Below, in pieces: positions 33,179 through 42,928 of a stretch of DNA of 64,000 nucleotides. The position numbers and the translations under genes are program-made. The first letter of the stretch is position 1, and every line of letters starts with the position of its first letter. The notes beneath the pieces are model-generated. The model made no database searches. It was not told where the DNA came from and saw only the letters and a program-made list of their open reading frames with translations. Origin of the DNA: an uncultured Mucilaginibacter sp. (lineage in GTDB: Bacteria > Bacteroidota > Bacteroidia > Sphingobacteriales > Sphingobacteriaceae); contig CAJYJH010000033.1 of NCBI GenBank assembly GCA_913775265.1, positions 1 to 64,000 on the forward strand, read 5' to 3'.

Positions 33179-33632
33179 TACTATTTTTAATCTTTGGCAA
33201 AATGATCGATCAAAAGTCGTTTTAAGTTAAAAATATCTTAATAATTGAGATGTTTGTTTGATATTTTTTAATGTCTATTCCTTTTCTTTTGAAAAAGCGT
33301 AATGCTTTACATAAATTTTGTCTATATCGATGTTTTCTGTTTTAGAAACATCATGTATCGTTGAAGCTTAAATATGCCAGTGCTGAGTTAAAAATATTTA
33401 TGTTTTAGAATTTGCTTAATACAAATATTCGAAGGCAGAATATAGTTGAGTGATGGTTAACTGATAACTCATTCAATAATTAAACGAGTTATCAATTTTA
33501 AAACGCGTTTTTTAGCTAAAAGCATCTAGAACTAATTGAGTTTTTTGCGCATTACTACTGGTAAACATTTACTAAATAAACGGTTTTGAAATAGTTTTTT
33601 GTTATCCGTTGGGTCTGATACATAATTTAATA
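33179..33632. other. AT-rich intergenic region
   Basis: About 450 bases with no supported gene on either strand and many stops. A 9-bp inverted repeat TGATAACTC/GAGTTATCA (33462-33494, 15-nt loop) is the only structure seen; it lacks a T run. Together with the exosortase genes it makes the most AT-rich part of the window by eye. Confidence 0.5.
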
Positions 33633-34241
33633 TTATGTGATAGTTCTAAAGGTTAAGTTTACTCTTGGCGTCATGCTAGTTGCTGATTTGGCAATCCGGT
33701 GCTCCCAGTGTTGTTGAAGGTTGCCTTTCATCAATAATAATGACCCGCTTTCTAACCGGATACTATATTTATTTGCGTGATTTTGCTTGTGCCTGATATC
33801 GAAAGTACGCACTTGTCCGAGGCTTACCGACGCAATGACAGGGTATTGCCCCAATTCAGTTTCATTATCACTATGCCAGGCTACCGAGTCGTTACCATCA
33901 CGATAGTAATTGAGCAAAACACTGTTAAAGGTTACACCGGCTATAAGTTCAATACAGTTCTTAATTACTAACAGTTCCGGGGTCCACGGAAAAGGATTAA
34001 ATCTATTACCGGTGTAAGCATAGCTTTTGCCTGCGTCGCCGTACCAAGCTGTAAGCCGTGGTGTAAGCATACGCTTACCATAAATAGTGATGTAGCGTTG
34101 CTCCCAGACAATAGTAGATATAAACGTTTGCAATAAGATATTACTGTCTTCAGCAGTAAATATGGCAGCATGATAGTCAAGCAATTCCGTTGGTAAACCT
34201 TTGCTTTGTCCAGCATCCCCAAAAAAACTTAATTGTTCCAT
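33633..34241 (-). CDS. AlkB-like 2-oxoglutarate/Fe(II) dioxygenase
   Basis: A 202-residue enzyme of the AlkB family, which removes alkyl groups from DNA or RNA bases by oxidation. Iron ligands are His and Asp in VAWHSDNE and the late His in WEHRIAKS; the 2-oxoglutarate-binding Arg is in PRVNLTFRTI. The nucleotide-recognition part contains PRLTAWYGD and NPFPWTPEL, as in ALKBH2/3-like bacterial proteins. The DUF72 gene lies 13 bases upstream in the same orientation; both could be part of a DNA-damage or nucleic-acid unit. Confidence 0.93.
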   Translation of the reverse strand: MEQLSFFGDAGQSKGLPTELLDYHAAIFTAEDSNILLQTFISTIVWEQRYITIYGKRMLTPRLTAWYGDAGKSYAYTGNRFNPFPWTPELLVIKNCIELIAGVTFNSVLLNYYRDGNDSVAWHSDNETELGQYPVIASVSLGQVRTFDIRHKQNHANKYSIRLESGSLLLMKGNLQQHWEHRIAKSATSMTPRVNLTFRTIT

Positions 34242-34254
34242 CAGGCTACTGTGT

Positions 34255-35007
34255 TCAATTATTTAAAAACTTATTTAGCGTCATCAGGTTTTTTACAGCT
34301 GCGCCCATGGTGTTGTTAAAGTAGGCGTATACAGTTTTGCCATCGGCCAGCCAGTCAATTATGTATGTTGCATATTCACTTAAAAAATCATCAGTATAAC
34401 TGCCCCAGTAACCGCCTTCCGGACCGTGGAAGCGTAAGTAAACAAAATCAGCGTTACTTGCCTGCATTGGTGTTGCCGATGCTGGCAAATCATGCCAAAC
34501 CATAGCTGCCTGGTACTGATCAAGCAACTCGTAAGTAATATCTGTATACCATGATTTGTGCCTGAATTCAATCGCCACCGACCATATATTATCCGGTACA
34601 AGTAATTTGATCTCGATAAGTAAGCGGTTTAGTAATGTAGGGTTGAAACTTACGCTTGGCGGGAACTGAATCAGTAACGCTCCTTTTTTATGTTTAGCAT
34701 GATTAATAACGTGGAGAAAGCGCTCAAGGTCTTCAACTAAAAATGGATTGCCCTTGGTGTGGGTAATGCCTTGCCACAATTTAAAAGTAAATCTAAAGTT
34801 ACCCTCTGTTTCGTTTACCCACCGTTCAATAGTGCGAACTAGCGGAAGTTTATAAAAAGTGCTGTTAATCTCCACGCTATTAAACAACGAACTGTAATAG
34901 GTTAATCGGCTTTTATCCTTGAAAGTTTCCGGATATGCCTGTTTATTAGGCACTGGTACTACTACATTGCTGGTGCCTGCATAAAAATTATCTTTTTGAC
35001 TAGTCAT
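34255..35007 (-). CDS. DUF72 (YecE-like) protein
   Basis: A 250-residue TIM-barrel protein of the DUF72 family: FYAGTSN start, SSLFNSVEINSTFYKLP, FKLWQGITH, LIQFPPSVSFN, AIEFRHKSW and YLRFHGPEGGYWGSYTDD are the conserved strands. The activity is not established; roles in nucleic acid metabolism have been suggested for relatives. A TTG five codons upstream (35022) is less likely than the ATG at 35007. Co-oriented with the AlkB-like gene. Confidence 0.9.
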   Translation of the reverse strand: MTSQKDNFYAGTSNVVVPVPNKQAYPETFKDKSRLTYYSSLFNSVEINSTFYKLPLVRTIERWVNETEGNFRFTFKLWQGITHTKGNPFLVEDLERFLHVINHAKHKKGALLIQFPPSVSFNPTLLNRLLIEIKLLVPDNIWSVAIEFRHKSWYTDITYELLDQYQAAMVWHDLPASATPMQASNADFVYLRFHGPEGGYWGSYTDDFLSEYATYIIDWLADGKTVYAYFNNTMGAAVKNLMTLNKFLNN

Positions 35008-35152
35008 TACACTCTTTAGCAAGTTGTATTAATATAATTATAAAAGCTTACAGACGGTTTTGTTTGGTAGTTATTGCCTGGTTGATTTTGCCACGAAGCA
35101 GTAGCGTATTTTACTAAATTGCGGCGTTTATTTGAATATTCTGTTTAACTCG

Positions 35153-35902
35153 ATGTTTGTACTATCCAAACTTTTACTTATTGCCATTTTGCCGCTCACG
35201 TGGATTATCATATTTCTTGGTTGGGCATTAGTAACTAAAAGTGCTCGTTTGCGTGGTAAACTACTTTTGACCGGATTTATACTTTTGTACTTGTTTTCTG
35301 TTCCGCTGTTGTTAAACACTTACGCTAAATTATGGCGATATCCAGTAGCGCAATTACAGCCTAATGCTGTTTATAGTTGTGCTATCGTATTAGGTGGATT
35401 TGGATCAGAAAAAAAGGATGGTAGCGGTTATTTCAATGTAAACTCCGACCGGTTTATACAAGGGTTAAAATTAAAAACCACAAAAAAGGTCTCACATTTG
35501 CTGATAACCGGCGGTAATGCCAGTATAAACCCCGACAGTTTTAGCGAAGGACGATGGGTTGGAGGTGAATTATCAGCTTTTAATATGCCTGATAGCTGCA
35601 TATTGATTGAAGGGCGGTCACGTAATACTATTGAAAACGCGGCTTACACTAAGAAGTTATTGCTTGCCCGGCATTTACCACCTCCTTATTTGCTGGTAAC
35701 ATCTGATTTTCATATGAGGCGATCCATGCTTATTTTTAAAAAAAGCGGTTTGGATATAATTCCTTATCCGTGTAATTATGTTGCAGGTATAGAAAAACAA
35801 GGTTTATATTCACTGCTTCCTGACGCTAACACTTTGCGTTACTGGGATTACTATATCAAAGAATTGATTGGCTTTTTTGTGGCCATGCTACATCATTATT
35901 AG
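35153..35902 (+). CDS. YdcF/SanA-like DUF218 membrane protein
   Basis: 249 residues: two N-terminal hydrophobic segments (about 3-25 and 36-55) and a DUF218 domain with AIVLGGFG, LLITGGNAS, SRNTIENAAYTKKLL and LLVTSDFHMRRS. Relatives (SanA, ElyC, YdcF) act in envelope integrity or bind nucleotides/SAM. A TTG at 35132 adds seven residues but the ATG at 35153 precedes the first membrane segment directly. Confidence 0.9.
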   Translation: MFVLSKLLLIAILPLTWIIIFLGWALVTKSARLRGKLLLTGFILLYLFSVPLLLNTYAKLWRYPVAQLQPNAVYSCAIVLGGFGSEKKDGSGYFNVNSDRFIQGLKLKTTKKVSHLLITGGNASINPDSFSEGRWVGGELSAFNMPDSCILIEGRSRNTIENAAYTKKLLLARHLPPPYLLVTSDFHMRRSMLIFKKSGLDIIPYPCNYVAGIEKQGLYSLLPDANTLRYWDYYIKELIGFFVAMLHHY

Positions 35903-35967
35903 TTGTTACAATTCCTTGCTTAGTGCTGCCATTTTTAAAAAACGATTTTAAACATTTTGGTTTTATC

Positions 35968-35975
35968 TATATTTG
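35968..35975 (+). promoter_or_regulatory. Candidate -7 element for the PAS kinase gene
   Basis: TATATTTG fits TAnnTTTG, 25 bases before the ATG at 36000. Confidence 0.45.
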
Positions 35976-35999
35976 ATGATTTAGCATTTATAAAGTCAG

Positions 36000-37649
36000 A
36001 TGGATACAACGGAATCTCAAATGTTTAAGGCTTTGTTTCATCAATCGGCCAGTCCGGTTTCTGTAGTAAAAGCTAACTCGCCAGAGTTTACGGTGGTTGC
36101 GGTAAATAATATTTATAAAAGCACTACGAAGATACCAGTTGAAGAAATTATAGGCAGACCTGCATTTGAAGTTTATAAGTCTTGGGACGAGGCTAGCACC
36201 GAACAGTTTTTAAGATTAAGAAATGGGATGGAAGAAGCTGTGGCAAAACATACAGCAATTGAGTTACCCATCTTGGTTTTTGACTCGCCGGGCAGTGACG
36301 GTAAACCATCTGAAAGGTCGTGGTGGCAAGTCACTATCGCGCCCATTGCCGACAGTAACGGGTGTCTCCAGTTTTTAAAATGCATGACACTTAATGTGTC
36401 TGAGCGCGAAAGGGTAAAACTAGAAATAGTTGAAGCAAAGGAGAAGGAGCATCAGCTCAATGAGGAGATGCAATCCATTAACGAAGAACTGGCCTCTACA
36501 AACGAGGAGTTGCTGGCAACTATTGAAGAATTAAAAGTTTCACAGGAAAAACTGGCGCAGCTTAATAACGAACTGGAAGAACGCGTAACTGCACGGACAG
36601 CCCAGTTGGCTGCCAGCGAACGGCGTTACCGCAACATGCTTAACGCCCTGCCGCAAATTGCCTGGACCACCAACGCCAAGCCCGAAGTTACATTTTACAA
36701 TGAACGCTGGTACGAATACACCGGCTTGACTATACACGAAACGCAAACCTTGGGTTGGAAGGAAGTGATTCATCCCGAGGATTGGCAATATTGTGTTGAC
36801 AGTTACAGGTCAATTATAGGCAGTAATCTGCCCGGCGAGTTTGAGGTGCGCGAAAGAGGTGCCGATGGAATATATCGCTGGCATTTACTGCGTATACAGC
36901 CAGTGCGAAATGAGTTTGGTGTGATTGATTTATGGGTGGGCACAGCTACCGATATTGACGATATCAAGCGGTTACAGCAACAAAAAGATGATTTTATCAG
37001 TATTGCCAGCCACGAACTTAAAACGCCGATAACCAGTCTTAAGGCGTCGTTGCAACTGATGGATAAGATGAAAGATGATCCGTCAAAAATGATGATGCCT
37101 AAATTGATTTTACAATCTCGCAAAAGTATACAGCGGGTAAGTACCCTCATTGAAGATTTACTTAACGTAAGCAGGCTACAGCAAACCGAGATTAATTTAA
37201 ATAAAACCGATTTTATATTATCCCAATTATTAAGTGCCTGCGCAAACCCAATAGCTATTTTGGGCAAGCAAAAAATTAATATCACCGGTGACATCGAGTT
37301 GCAGATTTGTGCCGATGAGCATCGGATTGATCAGGTAGTAACCAACCTGGTGAACAATGCGGTAAAGTATGCTCCCGACTCAGAATGTATTACTTTACAT
37401 ATTGAAGTTTGTAATGGTGTGGTGAAGGTATCAGTTACCGATAAGGGGCCGGGTATACCTAAAGATAAAATTCCGCACTTGTTTAGCCGTTATTACAGAG
37501 TAGAGTCATCGACCTATCATATATCAGGTTTGGGTTTAGGCTTATACATCAGCGCCGAAATCATTAAACAACACGGCGGCGAGATAGGTGTTGACAGTGA
37601 GCCGGGCAAGGGCAGTGCTTTTTGGTTTACCTTGCCTATTTATAATTAA
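36000..37649 (+). CDS. Cytosolic PAS-PAS sensor histidine kinase
   Basis: 549 residues without membrane segments. An N-terminal PAS-like domain (about 5-130), a long coiled coil (about 138-208, with the repeated INEELASTNEELLATIEEL type sequence), a second PAS/PAC domain of the PAS_3 type (about 210-322, FYNERWYEYTG, HPEDW), then HisKA with His 338 in SIASHELKTPIT, N-box NLVNNAVKYAP, G1 VTDKGPGIPKD and G2 GLGLGLYIS. It is an orphan kinase here, with no regulator adjacent. Ligand unknown. Confidence 0.92.
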   Translation: MDTTESQMFKALFHQSASPVSVVKANSPEFTVVAVNNIYKSTTKIPVEEIIGRPAFEVYKSWDEASTEQFLRLRNGMEEAVAKHTAIELPILVFDSPGSDGKPSERSWWQVTIAPIADSNGCLQFLKCMTLNVSERERVKLEIVEAKEKEHQLNEEMQSINEELASTNEELLATIEELKVSQEKLAQLNNELEERVTARTAQLAASERRYRNMLNALPQIAWTTNAKPEVTFYNERWYEYTGLTIHETQTLGWKEVIHPEDWQYCVDSYRSIIGSNLPGEFEVRERGADGIYRWHLLRIQPVRNEFGVIDLWVGTATDIDDIKRLQQQKDDFISIASHELKTPITSLKASLQLMDKMKDDPSKMMMPKLILQSRKSIQRVSTLIEDLLNVSRLQQTEINLNKTDFILSQLLSACANPIAILGKQKINITGDIELQICADEHRIDQVVTNLVNNAVKYAPDSECITLHIEVCNGVVKVSVTDKGPGIPKDKIPHLFSRYYRVESSTYHISGLGLGLYISAEIIKQHGGEIGVDSEPGKGSAFWFTLPIYN

Positions 37650-37772
37650 GAATTGCTGTTGGAGAGTCTACTTTAATAAGGATATTATTGTTCTTTCAAT
37701 TAGTATAAAGTCTTGTAAGTTAAAAGTTTGTTGTGAAGGATTATTTAATTAGCTTCGGCTAACTAAAATCCT

Positions 37773-38963
37773 ATGAGCACAATTACTTACCCGGCTACCC
37801 CAGTCGAACTCAAAATATCGGCTGATAAAACCGGTACCTTGCCTTTTTATATCTATGCAGTCGTTTTTGCATCGTTCAGCATTGTGGTAGGTTTGGTATG
37901 GGATATTTCCTGGCACATGAGTATCGGTCGTGATGGTTTATTTTCGCCTCCCCATTTGGCTACTTACCTGGGGGCCGTTACTGCCGGCCTGTTTTCGGGT
38001 TACCACGTTTTGCGGCTCACTTTTGCCGGTCGCGCTGCTGAAAAGCAGGAGTCTGTACGTTTTTGGAAAGTTTTCTACGGTTCGTTAGGAGCGTTGTTTT
38101 GTATTTGGGGCGCCTTTACCATGATCACGTCTGCCCCCTTCGACGACTGGTGGCACAACACTTTTGGCCTGGATGTACAGATACTTTCACCGCCGCATAC
38201 GGTGCTATTATTGGGGATGATTACTATTCAGTTTGGTGCTATGGTGAGCGTAATGGCATTGCAAAACCGCATAGGTGGTTCTGCCAATTATAACAAGCAG
38301 GCACTGGCTTGGTGCTTTACTTTATCATCAGGGTTTTTACTGGTGATGCTATTTACCATCGCCTCCGAATATCTGGACCGCCATGATATGCACTTAAGCA
38401 GTTTTTATGTGGTTAGTGCAATGTTATTCCCTTTGTTTATGGTGCCGGTATCCAAAGCGTCTACTACACGCTGGGGAGCAACATATATGGCTTTGGTGTA
38501 TATGATTTTTATGGCCGTAATGGTTTGGATATTACCGCTGTTTCCGGCCGAACCTAAACTGGGGCCTGTACAAAACCACATCACACACTATCAGAGTTTT
38601 CATTTTCCATTATTACTGGTGTTTCCGGCATTGATTATAGATATCATCAATCAGCGTGTAAAAAGCTTTTCGTTACTGAGGGCTTTATTAATTAGTGTTG
38701 CCTTTGTATTAATCATGTTTGCTGTTCAGTGGCCATTTGGTAGTTTTTTGGCCACACCTTACGCCCGTAACTGGTTTTTCGGCACCACCTCCTGGTATTT
38801 TGGGGCTGATCCTAGCTATGAATACCGTTATGCATTCGCGCCTGATAAAGTTTCGAGCGTAGACAGTATGATTAAAGGCGTAGGTATGGCTGTTGTCATC
38901 GGTACTATTTCGTCATGGTTGGGCTTGGTTTGGGGCGGTTGGATGAAATCAGTTAAACGTTAA
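37773..38963 (+). CDS. Multi-pass membrane protein with duplicated His motif
   Basis: 396 residues, about ten hydrophobic segments, no family recognised. Two copies of a motif occur near segments 1-2 and 3-4: D44xxWH48, GxD54, SPPH61 and D124xxWH128, GxD134, SPPH142, which suggests internal duplication and a metal or haem site at the membrane surface. Further His occur in HITHYQSFHF. A 5-bp hairpin with a cTTCGg loop (37749-37762) precedes the start. It lies 15 bases upstream of another His-rich membrane protein gene, so the two likely form one system. Confidence 0.7.
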   Translation: MSTITYPATPVELKISADKTGTLPFYIYAVVFASFSIVVGLVWDISWHMSIGRDGLFSPPHLATYLGAVTAGLFSGYHVLRLTFAGRAAEKQESVRFWKVFYGSLGALFCIWGAFTMITSAPFDDWWHNTFGLDVQILSPPHTVLLLGMITIQFGAMVSVMALQNRIGGSANYNKQALAWCFTLSSGFLLVMLFTIASEYLDRHDMHLSSFYVVSAMLFPLFMVPVSKASTTRWGATYMALVYMIFMAVMVWILPLFPAEPKLGPVQNHITHYQSFHFPLLLVFPALIIDIINQRVKSFSLLRALLISVAFVLIMFAVQWPFGSFLATPYARNWFFGTTSWYFGADPSYEYRYAFAPDKVSSVDSMIKGVGMAVVIGTISSWLGLVWGGWMKSVKR

Positions 38964-38978
38964 GCCGCATCTCAGTGC

Positions 38979-40643
38979 ATGAAAAAGTTTTTAATTTCTA
39001 TTGGCTTATTAATTAGTCTTGCAGTAAATGTTTGGGCACACGTTGGTAGTCCGGGTGTAACTTTCGAAGGTGATGCCGGTCCGTACAAACTCATTGCCAA
39101 TATTAATCCGCCCGATGTTATACCGGGTACAGCTGCGGTAACAGTTTATTTAGAAGGTGCAGTTAGAGGCACGCAAGTAACTGCCCGACCAGTATATTGG
39201 TCTGTTGGAGCCGACGGTACGCCCAAAGCTGATGCGGCTGAGCCATCAGTTACCGAGCCAGGCCGTTTTGATGTAAAAGTATGGTTTATGAGTACCGGTA
39301 CATCCAGTATCGAGATCACCGTTAACGGACCGCAAGGTAAGGGTACGGTGGTGGTGCCGGTAATGGCTGTGTCAACCGCTAAAAGAACCATGCCTGCTGG
39401 TTTAGGCTGGGGGCTTTTTGTCATGGCCACTTTTTTGGTTATGCTGATGGTCTCCATTATCAGCTCGAGTGTGAGCGATAGCCAGCTAAACCCTGCCGAG
39501 TCTTTAACCAAGCGTTTACGCCGCCGCAGAGTAACAGGTGCTGTGGGTGCTTTGCTCGTTTTAGGATTGATTTTGTGGGGAGGCTATTCATGGTGGAACG
39601 CCGCTGCAGCAAGCTACAATAAATATTTGTACAGGCCATTGCAGGCTAACAACACTTTTAATTCCCAAAATGGCTTGCTCAAATTTACAATTGATACCGC
39701 ACAACTTAATGAATTAAGCCGTTCGCGCCGAGGTAATATTACCCGTAAAATGAATTATCTGGTGCCAGATCATGGTAAATTAATGCACATGTTTTTGGTG
39801 AAAGCCAATGCTCTGGATGTATTTGCCCATTTGCATCCGCGCCGTGCAGATTCTGTGACATTTGTAACGCAACTACCGGAGTTGCCTGCAGGTAAATATT
39901 GGATATATGCAGACATAACCCGTTTGAGCGGTTTTGCAGAAACCATTATTGATACGCTTAATATCCCGGAAACCATATATCGCCAAGCCAGCAATCCATC
40001 GGGCTTAAACAGGGTGGCAGATGAGGATGATACCTATTTCATCACTAACGCTGTTAATGGTAAAAACTTTACCCAACCCAGTGTTAATGCTATTATGTGC
40101 GGAGCCCCTGGTGTAGAAACTAAGTTAAAAGACGGTACCTCTGCCATATGGGTACAAAAGCCAGGGCAAGAACTTAAAGCAGGCGAATTAACTGAACTTA
40201 CCTTTGAAATGCTTGATGAAAACCGTAAACCAGCTAAACTCGAGCCTTATTTAGGCATGATGGCCCATGCAGTCATTTTAAAAGACGATGGCAGTGTCTA
40301 TATCCATTTACACCCATCGGGCAGTTACTCCATGGGGTCGCAAAAAGCCCTGCTTGATCGCATGGCTTTTCATCAACCATTAGATAAATATTTACCTGCC
40401 CCAGTAGCATTTGCCGACAGCGTTAACCGCATGGTTGCCCGCCTGGATGCTATGAGCGAAGGGGAGAGAAACCAATTATTAATGGCTGGTATGGAGCATG
40501 GTAACGCTGGTGGTAATGAGCACAATGCCCATCAAATTAGTTTCCCTTACACTTTTCCGCAATCGGGTAAGTATCGTATTTGGGTGCAAACAAAGCGTAA
40601 CGGTAAAATATTAAACAGTGCATTTGATGCGGAAGTAAAGTGA
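38979..40643 (+). CDS. His-rich exported membrane protein, possibly metal-binding
   Basis: 554 residues. A signal peptide (ending NVWA, then HVGSPGV), an immunoglobulin-like region (about 25-135), two membrane segments (about 141-164 and 186-206), and a large periplasmic part with two repeats of the type MxH-hydrophobic-HLHP: MHMFLVKANALDVFAHLHP (269-287) and MAHAVILK with YIHLHP (428-446). The repeats resemble heavy-metal-associated exported proteins, so copper or another metal is the leading guess. The end has HGNAGGNEHNAHQ. It forms a pair with the upstream membrane gene. Confidence 0.65.
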   Translation: MKKFLISIGLLISLAVNVWAHVGSPGVTFEGDAGPYKLIANINPPDVIPGTAAVTVYLEGAVRGTQVTARPVYWSVGADGTPKADAAEPSVTEPGRFDVKVWFMSTGTSSIEITVNGPQGKGTVVVPVMAVSTAKRTMPAGLGWGLFVMATFLVMLMVSIISSSVSDSQLNPAESLTKRLRRRRVTGAVGALLVLGLILWGGYSWWNAAAASYNKYLYRPLQANNTFNSQNGLLKFTIDTAQLNELSRSRRGNITRKMNYLVPDHGKLMHMFLVKANALDVFAHLHPRRADSVTFVTQLPELPAGKYWIYADITRLSGFAETIIDTLNIPETIYRQASNPSGLNRVADEDDTYFITNAVNGKNFTQPSVNAIMCGAPGVETKLKDGTSAIWVQKPGQELKAGELTELTFEMLDENRKPAKLEPYLGMMAHAVILKDDGSVYIHLHPSGSYSMGSQKALLDRMAFHQPLDKYLPAPVAFADSVNRMVARLDAMSEGERNQLLMAGMEHGNAGGNEHNAHQISFPYTFPQSGKYRIWVQTKRNGKILNSAFDAEVK

Positions 40644-40656
40644 TTGTTGGCAGTTT

Positions 40657-40664
40657 TACTTTTG
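40657..40664 (+). promoter_or_regulatory. -7 element supporting a GTG start
   Basis: TACTTTTG fits TAnnTTTG exactly. It lies 18 bases before the GTG at 40682, supporting that start for the GH25 gene. Confidence 0.5.
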
Positions 40665-40681
40665 GGTGCTAACTTTGTAAA

Positions 40682-41584
40682 GTGCCAGCCCCTAAAAGTT
40701 CCGACCCAGTTAAAAAGAAAATAACCCCGGCAAAACCGGTAGTTAAGACACCACGGCGGGCACCTGCTAAAGTTTCAAAAAAAGTAAACCAAACGCCTGT
40801 ATTTCCCTGGAAAACGGTGATTGCCGGACTATTGCTGATCTTATTATCGCCTTTTTATTACGGGTACGTGGTTGGCTTTTTTTCGTCTACCTGGCGGTGG
40901 ATGTTTAATGCTAGCGCCTCAACTCATTACCGAACCTACAAAAGCTTTCGTATACGTATCCCTACCCGTTACCATATTCATGGTATTGATGTATCCTATG
41001 CACAAGGTCGTATCGACTGGCGTAAAGTACGTGCTATGGAGGAGGATAGTGTACGTATCAGCTTTGCTTTTATCAAGGCAACCGAAGGTCTTTTAACAGT
41101 TGATCCGTATTTTAAGCGCAACTGGCGCGAGGCGGCTAAAACCGGTATCCGGTGTGGTGCTTATCATTACTTTCGCCCCAAAAAAAGTGGCTTATGGCAG
41201 GCGCGTTTTTTTCTGCAAAACGTGAAGCTTGAAAGTGGTGATATGCCTGCAGTGGTAGATATAGAAACGCTTGACGGTAAATCGCCGGCTGAAATGCGTA
41301 AGCAACTCACAGACTTTTTATTGCAGGTAGAGGCTAAAACACACGTAAAGCCAATCATCTATTCGGGATTGAGTTTTTACAAAGATTACCTGGAAGATTA
41401 TTTTGGTGATTATAAATTGTGGATAGCGCATTATAATAAAGCAGAGCTAAAAGCCGGTAAAGATACCAACTGGTGGTTTTGGCAACATTCAGAAACTGCG
41501 CGGGTGAACGGTATTAATCACGCAGTTGATTTTGATGCTTTTAAAGGTGATAGTGTGGCTTTCGAGCAATTTATGATACAATAA
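40682..41584 (+). CDS. Membrane-anchored GH25 lysozyme-like protein
   Basis: 300 residues starting with GTG; no ATG is available before the membrane segment. A Lys/Pro-rich cytosolic part (1-40) and one membrane segment (about 44-70) precede a GH25 muramidase domain (about 98-298): IHGIDVSYAQGRIDW, AFIKATEGL, AYHYFRP, VVDIETLDG (catalytic Asp/Glu), IIYSGLSFYK, WWFWQHS, VDFDAF. It should hydrolyse peptidoglycan from the periplasmic side. It is convergent with the sialidase-like gene, with only 3 bases between stops. Confidence 0.92.
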   Translation: MPAPKSSDPVKKKITPAKPVVKTPRRAPAKVSKKVNQTPVFPWKTVIAGLLLILLSPFYYGYVVGFFSSTWRWMFNASASTHYRTYKSFRIRIPTRYHIHGIDVSYAQGRIDWRKVRAMEEDSVRISFAFIKATEGLLTVDPYFKRNWREAAKTGIRCGAYHYFRPKKSGLWQARFFLQNVKLESGDMPAVVDIETLDGKSPAEMRKQLTDFLLQVEAKTHVKPIIYSGLSFYKDYLEDYFGDYKLWIAHYNKAELKAGKDTNWWFWQHSETARVNGINHAVDFDAFKGDSVAFEQFMIQ

Positions 41585-41587
41585 GCA

Positions 41588-42826
41588 CTATGGTATTTTT
41601 GCTAATACATTTTGCTTAGATGCACTGCGTTTAATATGTCCTTCTTTACACCAGATTTCGCTGTGCTTATCTTTAAAGTTGTAAGTACTCACTGCTAAAA
41701 CAGTGCTGTCATTTTTTAAAAATATCGAATTAAAATAAGCGCCTTCATTGTTGGGCAAATTGGGCCAGGGGCATGAGGTATTTGAAAAACTACGGGCCGA
41801 ACTATTGCCCACTAACACCAGCATAGTATTCTTTTTCCATTGCGTATACCGCTCTATGGGCCGGCCACCGGCATCCTGTACCGAAATCAGTATTTCGCCG
41901 GTAGGCAGTTGTAGCATGTAAGGGGCACCTCCCCAAACGTTGGCGGTGCCGCACCAGCGGCGGCCGTTGCCCTCTGATCCTAAATTTTGATAACCCCACT
42001 GAGCTTCAGTCGACGACCATATAAAGCAAGGCGATTTGTCGTGATAAACAGATTCAAAAGCAACCACAATGCCTTTCCCATCTTTTAAAACCAACGGTGT
42101 AGCCATGCCTTCCCTGCGTTTGCTGCCAAATGCAATATCAACGGGCGATTTCCAGCTTTCTCCATTGTCATCAGATGAGGCCATCGCAACTTTTTGCTCG
42201 TGCCTGCCCCTTGCATTTTTTGAGCTGGTTAGTTCTGCAGAGAAAAACATTTCTACCGTGCCATCGGGCAACTGAATCATGGCAGGTTCCCAGGAGCGGC
42301 CGGTAGCAACAACTTGCGGCTTACTCCAGTTTGTACCGGCATTTTTGCTTATGGTGACCTGTATGTTGTTATGTGTACTGTCGTCTGGCTTTCCGCGGCC
42401 TGTGTACGCCAATAAAAGCCATCCATTTTTTAACGTAATAAGTTCAGGGGTAGAGAAGCCGTAATAGCGGTTAGCGTTATTGTCGGGCACAATTATTTTA
42501 GGCGGTTGCCAGTTATTACCGTTGTCATAACTCTGGCGCATCACAATGTTGTCCCATTCGTTGCCCGGCCCGCCTGCATGGTAGGTAAGTATCAGAGTGT
42601 CCTTGTTATAACGGTGTATCCTGCCATATTCGGCAAAATAAATATTGTGCGAAATTTTACGGGCAGCGGTATCCCAAACGATTTTTATGTTCGGTGTGTC
42701 GTTATTTACAAGGGGATGCTCATCAGCAAATATCTTCGTCTGAGCTCTACGGCCGTTTTTACAGCATTGTGTGCACGACGCAATTCCCGATAAGAGTAAG
42801 AAAAGTATGCCCCACTTTATAATCAT
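41588..42826 (-). CDS. Sialidase-like BNR-repeat lipoprotein
   Basis: 412 residues. A lipoprotein signal with lipobox SGIASC (Cys 18) precedes a six-bladed propeller typical of sialidases and related exo-glycosidases. Asp-box repeats are visible: SYDNGNNWQPP, SKNAGTNWSKP, SDDNGESWKSP. The canonical sialidase Arg triad cannot be confirmed by eye, so the substrate may not be sialic acid. Cell-surface location is likely. Confidence 0.85.
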   Translation of the reverse strand: MIIKWGILFLLLSGIASCTQCCKNGRRAQTKIFADEHPLVNNDTPNIKIVWDTAARKISHNIYFAEYGRIHRYNKDTLILTYHAGGPGNEWDNIVMRQSYDNGNNWQPPKIIVPDNNANRYYGFSTPELITLKNGWLLLAYTGRGKPDDSTHNNIQVTISKNAGTNWSKPQVVATGRSWEPAMIQLPDGTVEMFFSAELTSSKNARGRHEQKVAMASSDDNGESWKSPVDIAFGSKRREGMATPLVLKDGKGIVVAFESVYHDKSPCFIWSSTEAQWGYQNLGSEGNGRRWCGTANVWGGAPYMLQLPTGEILISVQDAGGRPIERYTQWKKNTMLVLVGNSSARSFSNTSCPWPNLPNNEGAYFNSIFLKNDSTVLAVSTYNFKDKHSEIWCKEGHIKRSASKQNVLAKIP

Positions 42827-42928
42827 CAGTCAGCTTGGTAAATGGCCTATTAGTAAAGGTTTATAGCTGTTATGTTTACGCTACCAAGCATTAACGCCAA
42901 ACCGGGGTGGGTGTTTGAGTTGGTTATG

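Noticed and set aside
33462-33494. Terminator for a gene in the AT-rich gap
   Set aside because: The 9-bp inverted repeat has a long loop and no T run, and no gene ends nearby.
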